From positions 186,001 to 250,000 of the forward strand of contig NZ_JBANCG010000008.1 of NCBI RefSeq assembly GCF_037026715.1: a DNA stretch of 64,000 bases, in the 5' to 3' direction. The notes beneath the pieces were generated by a model. That model ran no database searches, was not told the origin of the DNA, and saw only the letters and a list, made by a program, of their open reading frames with translations. The stretch comes from Breoghania sp037026715 (GTDB lineage Bacteria > Pseudomonadota > Alphaproteobacteria > Rhizobiales > Stappiaceae). The translations under genes were made by a program, and so were the position numbers. This document shows, one piece after another, positions 1 to 7,649 of this stretch; position 1 is the stretch's first letter; each line of letters begins with the position of its first letter.

Positions 1-296
1 GCATCGAAGGCCCCGATGGCGAGCGCGATCCCGTCCGGCGCCTCGTAGGTCAGCGGCGTCCCGCATGTCTCGCAAAAGCCGCGCCGCACGTGGTTGGAGG
101 ACTGAAAGTAGGCCGGCGCGCCTCGGGTCCACGTGAGTTTTTTTTCGGTGATGGAGACGAGCGGCGCATAGAAGCTGCCGAAGGCCTTCTGGCACATGCG
201 GCAATGGCAGATGGAGGCTTGGCCGAGCGGTCCGGAGACAGCAAACCGCACCGCGCCGCACTGGCATCCGCCGGTTCGGGGAGATGTCTCATTCAT
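1..296 (-). CDS. GFA (CENP-V/GFA) family zinc-binding protein, 3' end cut off by window edge
   Basis: Reading from the ATG at 296 gives 98 residues before the window ends, so the C-terminus is missing. The visible part has the family's three cysteine clusters: C11 and C13 in GGCQCGAVRF, C30, C32 and C35 in the CHCRMCQKAFG segment, and C75 and C78 in FCETCGTPL. These bind two zinc ions in the glutathione-dependent formaldehyde-activating (Gfa) fold. Most members of this fold have no proven substrate and only a few act on S-hydroxymethyl-glutathione, so no reaction is assigned. The family call rests on the motifs and is firm. There is no adjacent formaldehyde dehydrogenase gene in the visible part. 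Confidence 0.88.
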   Translation of the reverse strand, partial: MNETSPRTGGCQCGAVRFAVSGPLGQASICHCRMCQKAFGSFYAPLVSITEKKLTWTRGAPAYFQSSNHVRRGFCETCGTPLTYEAPDGIALAIGAFD

Positions 297-360
297 TGCC
301 ACGTCCTCTCCAGTCCAATGCCATTCACGCAATGACGGCCTGCTCCAAGCCTGCCGCCTT

Positions 361-528
361 TACCCCCACCCGAACGGCTGAAGAAGCCGTTCGACCTCCC
401 CTCAAGGGGGAGGTAGGCCGTGGGGCAAACCTCTTTCCCTGATCCGCACGCACAAACGCGCCGCACCCACCCGAAAGGGCCGCATCCGTCCCCCTCCCCC
501 TTGAGGGGAGGGGTTAGGGGTGGGGGTA
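361..528. repeat. Intergenic inverted repeat, family F (GGGGGAGG/CCTCCCC hairpins)
   Basis: The outer arms TACCCCCACCC (361-371) and GGGTGGGGGTA (518-528) are reverse complements. Inside each arm is a small hairpin, CCTCCCC-TCAA-GGGGGAGG near 395-413 and its mirror near 491-512. The element fills most of the gap between the GFA gene and the 3' end of cysS. It is built like the other paired-hairpin elements of this window but is the only copy of its sequence family seen here. Confidence 0.75.
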
Positions 529-578
529 ACGCCACAAGCGCCGAACCTGCCGCCCGCTCTCCTGCGGACCAACTCCTC

Positions 579-2000
579 TTACCGCGCCAGCTCCCACTTC
601 GTTTCCATCTCGCCCGTCTCCGGGTTCTTGCCGTCCATCAGCACAAGCCCCATGGCGACGAGTTCGTCGCGGATGCGGTCGGATTCGGCCCAGTTCTTTG
701 CCCCCCTCGCCGCGATGCGCTGCGCGATCAGCGCTTCCACCTTTGCCGCGAATTCCGGATCGGCGTCGGCCGCCTCGGCCGCCTGTGCCTCCGCATCCTG
801 CCAGCTTTCCGGCATCAGGCCGAGGAACGCCGCCGCATCCGCAAGCTTCTGCGCGGCCGCCGCATCGCCCGCGCGCGCGGCGCGTGCAAACCCGTGCAAC
901 GCCGCGATCGCGCGCGGCGTGTTGAGATCCTCGCACAGGGCGTCGACCACCTCCGCCGGCGGCTCGGCGCTCGCATTCGGCGCCACATCGCAGACGAGCT
1001 TCGCCCAGCGCTCGATGAGCTTGACCGACTCCTCCAGCCCCTTCTGGGTGAAGTCGAGCGGCTGGCGATAATGCGCCGACATCAGCGTGAGCCGCACTGC
1101 CGCGCCCGGCCAGGTGCGCCCGCCGACCCTGTCGCTCTCCAGCAGCTCATGCACGGTGATGAAGTTGCCGAGCGATTTCGACATCTTCTCGCCTTCCACC
1201 TGCAGGAAGCCGTTGTGCATCCAGTAGTTCGCCATTTTCGGCGTGCCGTGGGCGCAGCAGGACTGGGCGATCTCGTTCTCGTGGTGGGGGAACGTCAGGT
1301 CGATGCCGCCGCCGTGGATATCGAAGACCTCGCCCAGATGCTTGCCCGCCATGGCCGAGCACTCGATGTGCCAGCCCGGCCGCCCGTCGGTCTCGATCCC
1401 GCACGGGCTCGGCCAGGAGGGCTCGCCCTGCTTCGACGGCTTCCACAGGACGAAGTCCATCGGGTCCTTCTTGTAGGGCGCGACCTCGACGCGGGCGCCG
1501 GCCACCATGTCCTCCAGCGAGCGGCCCGAGAGCTTGCCGTAATCGGCCATCTTGCCGACCTCGAACAGCACATGCCCTTCGGCCACGTAGGCAAAGCCCC
1601 TGGCGACGAGCCGCTCGATCAGCGTCTTCATTTCCTCGATGTGCTCGGTCGCACGCGGCTCGACCGTGGGCAGCAGCGCGCCGAGTGCGGCCATGTCGGC
1701 GTGATACTGGGCGGCCGTCGTCTCGGTCACCTCGCGGATGGTGCGGCGTTCCGCTTCCGCTCGTGCGTTGATCTTGTCGTCGACGTCGGTGATGTTGCGC
1801 ACGTAGGTAACGTGATCGGCGCCGTAGAGATGGCGCAGCAGCCGGAACAGCGTGTCGAAGACCACCACCGGACGCGCGTTGCCGATATGCGCGTAGTCGT
1901 AGACCGTCGGTCCGCAGACATACATGCGCACGTTCGCCGGATCGATCGGCGTGAAGGCTTCCTTAACGCGCGTGAGCGTATTGTAAATAACAAGAGCCAT
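579..2000 (-). CDS. cysS: cysteine--tRNA ligase
   Basis: This is a class I aminoacyl-tRNA synthetase that charges tRNA-Cys in the cytoplasm. At 473 residues it has the usual length of bacterial CysRS. The HIGH signature appears as HIGN at residues 38-41 after the zinc ligand C29 in YVCGPTVYD. Further zinc ligands are C214 and the H239-H240 pair in FPHHENEIAQ, and the KMSKS loop is intact at 272-276. I chose the ATG at 2000, giving MALVIYNTL, over a GTG two codons upstream because this N-terminus is typical for the family. The upstream region carries three GCTAGC palindromes and a possible short leader frame, described separately. Identification is secure. Confidence 0.97.
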   Translation of the reverse strand: MALVIYNTLTRVKEAFTPIDPANVRMYVCGPTVYDYAHIGNARPVVVFDTLFRLLRHLYGADHVTYVRNITDVDDKINARAEAERRTIREVTETTAAQYHADMAALGALLPTVEPRATEHIEEMKTLIERLVARGFAYVAEGHVLFEVGKMADYGKLSGRSLEDMVAGARVEVAPYKKDPMDFVLWKPSKQGEPSWPSPCGIETDGRPGWHIECSAMAGKHLGEVFDIHGGGIDLTFPHHENEIAQSCCAHGTPKMANYWMHNGFLQVEGEKMSKSLGNFITVHELLESDRVGGRTWPGAAVRLTLMSAHYRQPLDFTQKGLEESVKLIERWAKLVCDVAPNASAEPPAEVVDALCEDLNTPRAIAALHGFARAARAGDAAAAQKLADAAAFLGLMPESWQDAEAQAAEAADADPEFAAKVEALIAQRIAARGAKNWAESDRIRDELVAMGLVLMDGKNPETGEMETKWELAR

Positions 2001-2011
2001 GGGCACCCCGT

Positions 2012-2144
2012 AAAACGGTGCTAGCGGGGCGCTAGCCGGGGCGTTCGTCTTGCGATTTGGGGCAGGAGGAAACGGCCACAGCCAGCACTGACGCTAGCCG
2101 CAAATAATCTCGTCGCTCATGCGAATGATGATGACCGTGTTCAT
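2012..2144 (-). promoter_or_regulatory. Possible cysS leader with three GCTAGC segments (speculative attenuator)
   Basis: On the minus strand upstream of cysS a 16-codon frame runs from the ATG at 2144 to a TAG at 2094 and ends Ile-Ile-Cys-Gly-stop. The stop codon lies inside a GCTAGC palindrome (2093-2098). Two further GCTAGC copies follow at 2031-2036 and 2020-2025. The last two can form a hairpin ending in ACCGTTTT (T run at 2015-2012), and the first can compete by pairing with the second. This geometry resembles transcription attenuation with a Cys codon before the switch. Weak points are the absence of a clear ribosome binding site, only one Cys codon and a T run of four. Confidence 0.2.
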
Positions 2145-2173
2145 TGCCAAGCGGTGTAAGGCGCATCGGCCGC

Positions 2174-2207
2174 CGGGTCAAGTCGGGCGTCGGGTCAAGT
2201 CGGGCGT
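2174..2207. repeat. 17-bp tandem duplication
   Basis: The unit CGGGTCAAGTCGGGCGT occurs twice without a gap at 2174-2190 and 2191-2207, in the 2001-2478 gap upstream of cysS. The rest of that gap shows no convincing gene. Confidence 0.8.
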
Positions 2208-2478
2208 CGGGAATGAACCTTCGCTGAACAGACATCTAAGCGCGCATTCAGGCCCGTTCGGCCACCATCGATACGTTCGGAAACAGTCACGAGTACCGGA
2301 AATGTCGAAGTTCATGTTCACAGGCGATGCGAGCGGCTTGCACGGGACCGCGCATCCCCGCATCCGGACCGAGCCCGATATCGGACCCGGGTTGCATTTC
2401 ATCTCTGCCAGCCGGACGGCCGGTCAGACGGCGGGTGCCGCCCGGCGCCGTTGCCGCGCGGGGCTTGCCCGCGACGAT

Positions 2479-2637
2479 ATGACGACGGCCGACAGGGTGA
2501 AGGCCATCATCGCCGGCATCATTATCGGCCTGATGCTGGCCGCCCCCGTCGCAGCCCTCGTGGCGGTCGCCGGCAACACCAACGAGCCGGGCGTCTTTCA
2601 CGACCTGTCGCCGTGGTCCTTCGCAAAGCCCCGGTGA
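2479..2637 (+). CDS. small hypothetical single-pass membrane protein
   Basis: From the ATG at 2479 this frame encodes 52 residues, with a charged start (MTTADRVK), a hydrophobic stretch at about residues 9-32 (IIAGIIIGLMLAAPVAALVAVAG) and a short tail rich in Pro and aromatics. That shape fits a small inner-membrane protein. The same frame is open further upstream to 2119, but that part looks non-coding. There is no good Shine-Dalgarno sequence. I do not recognise a family. The gene is convergent with creA (stop codons about 36 bp apart). It could be a chance frame. Confidence 0.4.
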   Translation: MTTADRVKAIIAGIIIGLMLAAPVAALVAVAGNTNEPGVFHDLSPWSFAKPR

Positions 2638-2673
2638 GGCTATTCCCGATCCATGCCCGCCACCGGCACTATC

Positions 2674-3216
2674 TCATTTGTCGAGATAATCGCCGCATTT
2701 CGCCGGCATCTGGTCGCCCCACGGCATGATCGGCACGGTCGAAGTGGAATTCTTCGGCGATCCCTCCACGAGCTTGTCGGAATAGACGACATAGACCAGC
2801 ACGTTGCGCTTGGCATCGCAGCCGCGCACGATCCGCATCTTCTTGAAGAACAGCGAGCGGCGCTGGCGGAACATCTCGTCGCCCTGTTCGAACTTGCCCT
2901 TGAATGAGACCGGCCCCACCTGCCGGCAGGCGAGCGAGATGTCGGACACCTCCTCCGCCACGCCGAGCCAGCCGGAAATGCCGCCCTTTTCCGGCACCGT
3001 GAAATGGCACGAGACGCCCTCGACGATCGGATCGTCGATCGCATAGGTGGCGAGCTTGTGGTCGGGCGTCAGAAACTTCCAGACCGTCGAGCGCTTGAAG
3101 ATCAGCTCCGGCTCGTCGGCTGCCCGCGCGCCTGCTGCGCCCGCTCCCGCGACCATGGCGGCCGTGGCCAGAATAGCGCCCGCGCGCGCAAGCCTCGCGC
3201 CGATGGTTTTGCGCAT
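2674..3216 (-). CDS. creA: CreA family protein (periplasmic, unknown function)
   Basis: The product is 180 residues with a signal peptide (MRKTIGARLARAG... ending ...GARAA at about residue 31) followed by the CreA fold. Recognisable family segments are the FKRSTVWKFLTP start of the mature domain, a VSCHFTVPEKGGI segment, the DISLACRQVG core and the RGCDAKRNVLVYVVYSDKL stretch. Cysteines sit in the usual places and could form disulfides in the periplasm. CreA occurs widely in proteobacteria with no proven role. The ATG at 3216 was chosen because it starts exactly at the signal peptide; the frame is open further upstream but without coding character. Confidence 0.92.
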   Translation of the reverse strand: MRKTIGARLARAGAILATAAMVAGAGAAGARAADEPELIFKRSTVWKFLTPDHKLATYAIDDPIVEGVSCHFTVPEKGGISGWLGVAEEVSDISLACRQVGPVSFKGKFEQGDEMFRQRRSLFFKKMRIVRGCDAKRNVLVYVVYSDKLVEGSPKNSTSTVPIMPWGDQMPAKCGDYLDK

Positions 3217-3307
3217 TGTCCGTCCTCTCGTCGTGATGGTTTGAAAGAGAATTTCGTTCTGGGCATGTAGGCGCAAACAAGCGCCATTGCCAGCGGCGTG
3301 CGGCCAT

Positions 3308-3892
3308 TCAGCGCCCGCGCCGCGCAAGGAACCCAAGCAGCGCGAAAAAGAGCGCAACCCCGGAAAGCCCCAGAAAGGCCCATTTATAGGCTGTGGTCCG
3401 GTTCAGTTCCTCCATCAGCCGCAGGGAGACGCCCTCGCCCTGGCCCAGCAGGCGGAAGATCAGCACGTTCTCCCAGAAATCGAAGGCAGCGGCGAGGAAG
3501 GGCGCGACGAGAAAAACCGACCCGACGGCGGAGCGGATGCGCCGGCCCGCCGGCTGGCGGCGACGCATTTCGTAGGGGTCGGGATGCTGTTTCCGCGTTT
3601 CGGGAATCCCCCGCAGCCAGACAATGGCGCAGCCGATGCCGGCGCCGTAGGCCACCACCAGCACCATATCGAGCGGTACCAGCGCGTAGCGGTAGAGCGT
3701 GCGCCCGCGCTCGCCCAGCGCCAGCATCAGGTCGCGCACCTGGTCGAAAGTCATCGAGCCCATGTAGAAATCGAAGGGCTTCTGACCGTCCGGCAACAAC
3801 GCGGGCAGCACGACGAACCATATCGCGGCGATGATCACCGCCGAGGCGCCGAGGCCGGCAAGCGCGATACGGGCAAGTGTGCGTCGGGTCAT
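3308..3892 (-). CDS. hypothetical integral membrane protein
   Basis: The ATG at 3892 gives 194 residues (MTRRTLARI...). A second ATG 12 codons upstream at 3928 is possible but adds nothing hydrophobic. Four hydrophobic segments are visible, at about residues 8-32, 70-92, 124-144 and 165-188, with a polar loop rich in Arg between the second and third. The loop between the first and second segments contains FDFYMGSMTFDQVRDLML. I do not recognise a family. It lies 90 bp upstream of creA on the same strand, so the two could be cotranscribed. Confidence 0.7.
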   Translation of the reverse strand: MTRRTLARIALAGLGASAVIIAAIWFVVLPALLPDGQKPFDFYMGSMTFDQVRDLMLALGERGRTLYRYALVPLDMVLVVAYGAGIGCAIVWLRGIPETRKQHPDPYEMRRRQPAGRRIRSAVGSVFLVAPFLAAAFDFWENVLIFRLLGQGEGVSLRLMEELNRTTAYKWAFLGLSGVALFFALLGFLARRGR

Positions 3893-3984
3893 GACACAAG
3901 CTGTGCCAAGCGGCGTGGCGGTTTTCAATTAAAATCGCGCGCGGGTGGCCTGCCATCTTCGCAACGCTCGCCGAGCGCCCGCCA

Positions 3985-4132
3985 CTTGCACCCCTCTCCC
4001 CCCTTGCGGGGGAGATGTCGGCGTAGCCGACAGAGGGGGGTGAGGCGGCGGGCTCGGCGCAAGCGGCATTACCCCCCCTCTGTCACGCGAAGGCGTGACA
4101 TCTCCCCCACAAGGGGGGGAGAGGGGTGCAAG
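3985..4132. repeat. Intergenic inverted repeat, family A copy 1
   Basis: The outer arms are CTTGCACCCCTCTCCCC (from 3985) and its reverse complement ending at 4132. Each arm holds its own short stem: CTCCCCC-TTGC-GGGGGAG plus GTCGGC/GCCGAC on the left, and GTCACGC/GCGTGAC on the right. A second copy, nearly identical, lies at 13977-14119. The element fills the gap between the membrane-protein gene and the DUF2783 gene. Confidence 0.85.
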
Positions 4133-4192
4133 CACCGGCTCCCGAACAATCCTCTGCTCCCGACCAAGCCCCCTGGGCGTCAGGCGCCCCCT

Positions 4193-4387
4193 TCAAAGCT
4201 CTTTCTTCGCCAGCGCGATCGCCTGTTCCAGCACGCCGAGTTCGCCGACATGGTTGGCCAGCAGCAGCACGAGGCGGGCGTTGAGGTCCGCGCTCTGCGT
4301 GTCGTCGAGATCGCGGTGGGCATCGACCAGCATGTTGTAGGCCGCATCCGGATCGGCGAGCTGGCTGGTGGTGATGAGATCGATCAT
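4193..4387 (-). CDS. DUF2783 domain protein
   Basis: This 64-residue acidic helical protein (MIDLITTSQLADPDAAYNML...) matches the DUF2783 family, whose members are usually encoded beside flavin-dependent aromatic hydroxylases, as here. A second ATG at 4405 overlaps the stop codon of the upstream hydroxylase gene as ATGA. However, GGAGAG lies about six bases before the ATG at 4387, so I prefer that start. With either start the two genes are tightly coupled. The role is unknown; the context suggests an accessory factor or small partner of the hydroxylase. Confidence 0.85.
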   Translation of the reverse strand: MIDLITTSQLADPDAAYNMLVDAHRDLDDTQSADLNARLVLLLANHVGELGVLEQAIALAKKEL

Positions 4388-4401
4388 GGCGGGCTCTCCT
4401 G

Positions 4402-6072
4402 TCATGCGGGAACCGGCGCGCGGCCCCGGGCGCGTGCAATCGCGGCCGATACCTTGCCCGCTTCGAAATGGCGGAAGCGGGCGGCCAGATGCTGGTCGGG
4501 GCGGATGACGTAGGTCGCTCCGGGGGTGGCATCGAAGCGGCGGCGGAACTGGCCGGTTTCGTCAAGCAGATCGCCGCCGACGATGCGCAAGGTCGCGCCG
4601 TCTACCGCGTTGGGCGCCGCGCCGTTCGCCACATGCAGCACGGTGAAGCCGGCGCCCAGTTCGTCAAGCAGCCACGTGTCGGAACCGTCCGCCCGCTTCA
4701 ATGGCGCATCGGGGACCGGGGCACCGAGTTTCGCGGAGTCGGAAAAGAGCGCGTCGTCGGGCGTGGAAAGCGCGGTGGCATAGGTTGTCGGCTTCGACAG
4801 GCGACCGGAATTCACCATGGCACGGGCGAATTCCGTGCGCGCGGCAAGGTTCAGCACCGCGTTGCGCAAGGTGCGCTCCATCGCGGTCTTCGGCGCGATG
4901 AAGTCGGTGGATCGGGTGGAGTGCCCAATGTTCTCGTCCGCCGCATAGGAGCGCTCGGCGTCGTAGGTCGCCATCAGCGCCTCGTCGGCTTGCTCCTTCA
5001 GGATGAGATCGAGCTTCCAGGCAAGGTTTTCCGCATCCTGCACGCCGGAATTGGCGCCGCGCGCACCGAACGGCGAGACCTGGTGCGCACTGTCGCCGCA
5101 AAAGACCACCCGGCCATGCACGAACCGGTCGATGCGGCGGCACTGGAACGAATAGAGCGAGACCCATTCCAGCTCGAAATTGCGGTGCCCGAGCATGCGC
5201 TCGATGCGCGGAATGACGTTCTCCGGCTTCTGCTCGACCTCCGGATCCGCCTCCGGCCCCAGTTGCAGGTCGATGCGCCAGACATCGTCGGGCTGCTTGT
5301 GCAGCAGCGCCGACTGGCCGGCATGGAACGGCGGGTCGAACCAGAACCAGCGTTCGGCCGGAAAATCTGCCGTCATCTTCACATCCGCGATCAGGAAGCG
5401 GTCGTCGAAGACCTCGCCCCGAAATTCCAGCCCCAGCATGTCGCGCAAGGGGGACTTCGCCCCGTCGCAGGCGATCAGCCAGTCCGCGTCGATCTCGTAG
5501 GCGCCCTCCGGCGTCTCGACGGTCAGCCGGACGCCCTCGGCCTGGCTGTCGATCGCGGTCACCTTGTTGCGCCAGCGCAGGTCGATGCCCGGCAGTTCCG
5601 CGATCCGCTCAACCAGATAGAGCTCGGCGTAATATTGCTGCAGGTTGATGAAGGCCGGCATCTTGTGGCCGTCCTCGGGCAAGAGGTCGAACTGGTAGAC
5701 GAGATCGTCCTTCAGGAAGTTCTTGCCGACCTGCCAGGTGATGCCCTTGTCCACCATCGGCTTTGCGACGCCGAGGCGGTCCCAGATCTCCAGCGTGCGC
5801 TGGGCAAAGCAGATGGCGCGCGAGCCCTCGCCGATGCGGTCGGCGTCATCGAGGATCACCACCTCGTTGCCGCGCATCGCGAGATCCACGGCGACCGTCA
5901 TGCCCACCGGCCCGGCGCCCACGACGACGACCCTGTGGCGCGGCGGCTTGCCCGTTGCCGCAAAAGCATCCTGATCGATTGAGCGCGCATATCCGAACTG
6001 GTAGAGCGCCTTGCGCGAGCCGGCGCCCATGCCGGCAGGCGCAGCCGAACCCGCGGCTCCGGGTGCTGCCAT
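4402..6072 (-). CDS. FAD-dependent aromatic hydroxylase (MhpA/PheA-like, FAD_binding_3)
   Basis: The protein has 556 residues. A dinucleotide-binding GAGPVG motif is at 52-57, about 45 residues into the protein after a non-conserved Ala/Gly-rich extension. The second FAD motif, GDSAHQVSPFGARGANSGVQDAENLAWKL, begins near residue 324, and a thioredoxin-like C-terminal part follows. This is the layout of class A flavoprotein monooxygenases such as 3-(3-hydroxyphenyl)propionate hydroxylase and phenol hydroxylase, which use NAD(P)H and O2 to hydroxylate a phenolic ring. The substrate cannot be read from sequence. Its stop overlaps a possible start of the DUF2783 gene, and an MBL-fold gene and a fumarylacetoacetase-like gene lie upstream on the same strand. 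Together these suggest breakdown of a hydroxylated aromatic acid. Confidence 0.88.
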   Translation of the reverse strand: MAAPGAAGSAAPAGMGAGSRKALYQFGYARSIDQDAFAATGKPPRHRVVVVGAGPVGMTVAVDLAMRGNEVVILDDADRIGEGSRAICFAQRTLEIWDRLGVAKPMVDKGITWQVGKNFLKDDLVYQFDLLPEDGHKMPAFINLQQYYAELYLVERIAELPGIDLRWRNKVTAIDSQAEGVRLTVETPEGAYEIDADWLIACDGAKSPLRDMLGLEFRGEVFDDRFLIADVKMTADFPAERWFWFDPPFHAGQSALLHKQPDDVWRIDLQLGPEADPEVEQKPENVIPRIERMLGHRNFELEWVSLYSFQCRRIDRFVHGRVVFCGDSAHQVSPFGARGANSGVQDAENLAWKLDLILKEQADEALMATYDAERSYAADENIGHSTRSTDFIAPKTAMERTLRNAVLNLAARTEFARAMVNSGRLSKPTTYATALSTPDDALFSDSAKLGAPVPDAPLKRADGSDTWLLDELGAGFTVLHVANGAAPNAVDGATLRIVGGDLLDETGQFRRRFDATPGATYVIRPDQHLAARFRHFEAGKVSAAIARARGRAPVPA

Positions 6073-6180
6073 GATTTCCTCCCAAGACTTCGCGCCGCAC
6101 CATTTATAACGTTACGGCATTTTTCCGACTTTGAGCCAGATCATCCCGGCCGCCTCCCAACGGCGGGGAACGCCTTCACT

Positions 6181-6320
6181 CCCGTCATTGCCGGCTCCGA
6201 CCGGCAATCCATGCCGTAAAATCTCATCACGACAGGAAGCGGCCGGCACGGGTCATTCTCCCCTCGCTCCGTTCCGACAGATCACGGAATGGATTGCCGG
6301 TCGGAGCCGGCAATGACGGG
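6181..6320. repeat. Intergenic inverted repeat, family D copy 1 (perfect 32-bp arms)
   Basis: Positions 6181-6212 and 6289-6320 are exact reverse complements over 32 bases. Each arm contains a smaller stem, ATTGCCGG-CTCCGA-CCGGCAAT. It sits in the 336-bp gap between the hydroxylase and MBL-fold genes. Relatives are at 36696-36790 and 57555-57670. Confidence 0.92.
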
Positions 6321-6337
6321 AAAGTTCCGTGGCACAC

Positions 6338-6390
6338 AACGTCATCCTGAGGAGCCCGCGCGAGCGGGCGTCTCGAAGGATGGGCTGCAC
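6338..6390. repeat. Solo right arm of family B
   Basis: This is a single arm with the order CGTCATCCTGAGGAG, an inner stem GCCCGC-GCGA-GCGGGC, then CGTCTCGAAGGATGG. The matching left arm is absent. The arm starts 17 bp after a complete family D element. Confidence 0.85.
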
Positions 6391-6408
6391 GTGCCGGGCT
6401 CTCGTCCC

Positions 6409-7365
6409 CTATTCGCCGTCCTGCAACGCCGCCCACATCTCGCGGTCGCGCTCCGCCGTCCAGATCTGCGGATGATCGAGGCCCTTGGCCTCGTCATAGG
6501 CGCGCGCGACGTTGAACGGCAGGCAATGCTCGTGGATGGCGAACGAACCGAATTTCGGGTCCATCGCGGTGCGCGCGGCGTCGAACGCCTCCTTCAGGCT
6601 GCGGCCCTCCTCAACCGAACCCGAAACGGAGGTGTAGAGCGTCGTCAGGAAATCCCGCGTCAGCGCGATGCCGTCGGCCACCATCTGCGGCGAGGAAAGC
6701 GCATCGCCGCGCCCCGGCACCAGCGCCTTCGGCTCGAAGGCAGCAAGCCGGTCGAGCGTCTTCGGCCAATCGGCGAAATGCGCGTCGCCGCAGTAGCAGG
6801 CGGAATGGTATTCGACGAGATCGCCGGAGAACATCACGCCCGCATCCGGCACCCACACGACGATGTCGCCCATGGTGTGGCCGCGCCCCAGATGCATGAT
6901 CTTGACCTCGCGCTTGCCGAGCCAGACGGTCATCGACGAGCCGAAGGTAATGGTCGGCCAGGTGAGACCGGGGATGGACTCCGCGCCCTGGAACAGCCGC
7001 GGGAAACGCCCCTGCTCGCTGTCCCAGTCCTGCTGGCCGCGCTCCACGATTAAGCGGTAGGTGAGATCGGAGGAAATGATCTCGCTCGCCCCATAGGCCG
7101 AGGCTCCGAGCACCCGCACCGCATGATAATGCGACAGCACCACATGCTTGATCGGCTTGTCGGTAACGGTGCGGATGTGTTCGATGACCTTCTCCGCCAT
7201 CACGGGGGTGGCCTGCGCGTCGATCACCATCACGCTGTCATCGCCGACGATGATGCCGGTGTTCGGATCGCCCTGGGCAGTGAAGGCGTAGCAGCCGTTC
7301 CCGATCTCGGAGAACGAGACGACCTTTTCCTCCATGTCGCCGGCGGAGGCGAATTGCTTGCTCAT
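6409..7365 (-). CDS. MBL-fold protein with altered metal-binding motif
   Basis: The product is 318 residues with the metallo-beta-lactamase fold order. The usual HxHxDH metal motif reads H79-Y-H81-A-V-R84, so the Asp and the third His are replaced. Later motifs remain in part: GRGHTMGD, the FSGDLVEYHS segment with its Asp, and a VPGRGDAL segment where PGHG would be expected. The substitutions suggest one metal site at most, or a different catalytic mode. As the gene lies in a module with an aromatic hydroxylase and an FAH-type hydrolase, a ring-fission or lactone hydrolysis role is conceivable but unproven. The ATG at 7365 gives MSKQFASAGD. Confidence 0.87.
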   Translation of the reverse strand: MSKQFASAGDMEEKVVSFSEIGNGCYAFTAQGDPNTGIIVGDDSVMVIDAQATPVMAEKVIEHIRTVTDKPIKHVVLSHYHAVRVLGASAYGASEIISSDLTYRLIVERGQQDWDSEQGRFPRLFQGAESIPGLTWPTITFGSSMTVWLGKREVKIMHLGRGHTMGDIVVWVPDAGVMFSGDLVEYHSACYCGDAHFADWPKTLDRLAAFEPKALVPGRGDALSSPQMVADGIALTRDFLTTLYTSVSGSVEEGRSLKEAFDAARTAMDPKFGSFAIHEHCLPFNVARAYDEAKGLDHPQIWTAERDREMWAALQDGE

Positions 7366-7476
7366 GGCTTACTCCCAATTGGCCAAATGCGCGTTTGGCG
7401 CTTCTGATCGGCCGTTAAATTGTAACCGTCAATGCAGGGTGGTGCCGCACGCGGTGGGATGCGGGACGCGGCGCGG

Positions 7477-7609
7477 GGCCCATCCTTCGAGACGCCGTCT
7501 TGCGACGGCTCCTCAGGATGACGTTGTCGTGTTGATGGTCCCACCAAATCGGCAACAAATTCAACGTCATCCTGAGGAGGCCTGACAAGGCCGTCTCGAA
7601 GGATGGGCC
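7477..7609. repeat. Intergenic inverted repeat, family B (paired arms)
   Basis: The left arm starts GGCCCATCCTTCGAGAC at 7477 and the right arm ends GTCTCGAAGGATGGGCC at 7609. Each arm is itself a hairpin: the left inner stem is GCCGTC-TTGC-GACGGC and the right one is GGCC-TGACAA-GGCC, both bordered by CATCCT/AGGATG. The element fills the gap between the FAH-family and MBL-fold genes. Related copies are at 19644, 45230 and 46923. Confidence 0.92.
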
Positions 7610-7649
7610 ACAAGCACCCGACGAACCGGCCCCTGCCCCGCCCCTCACG

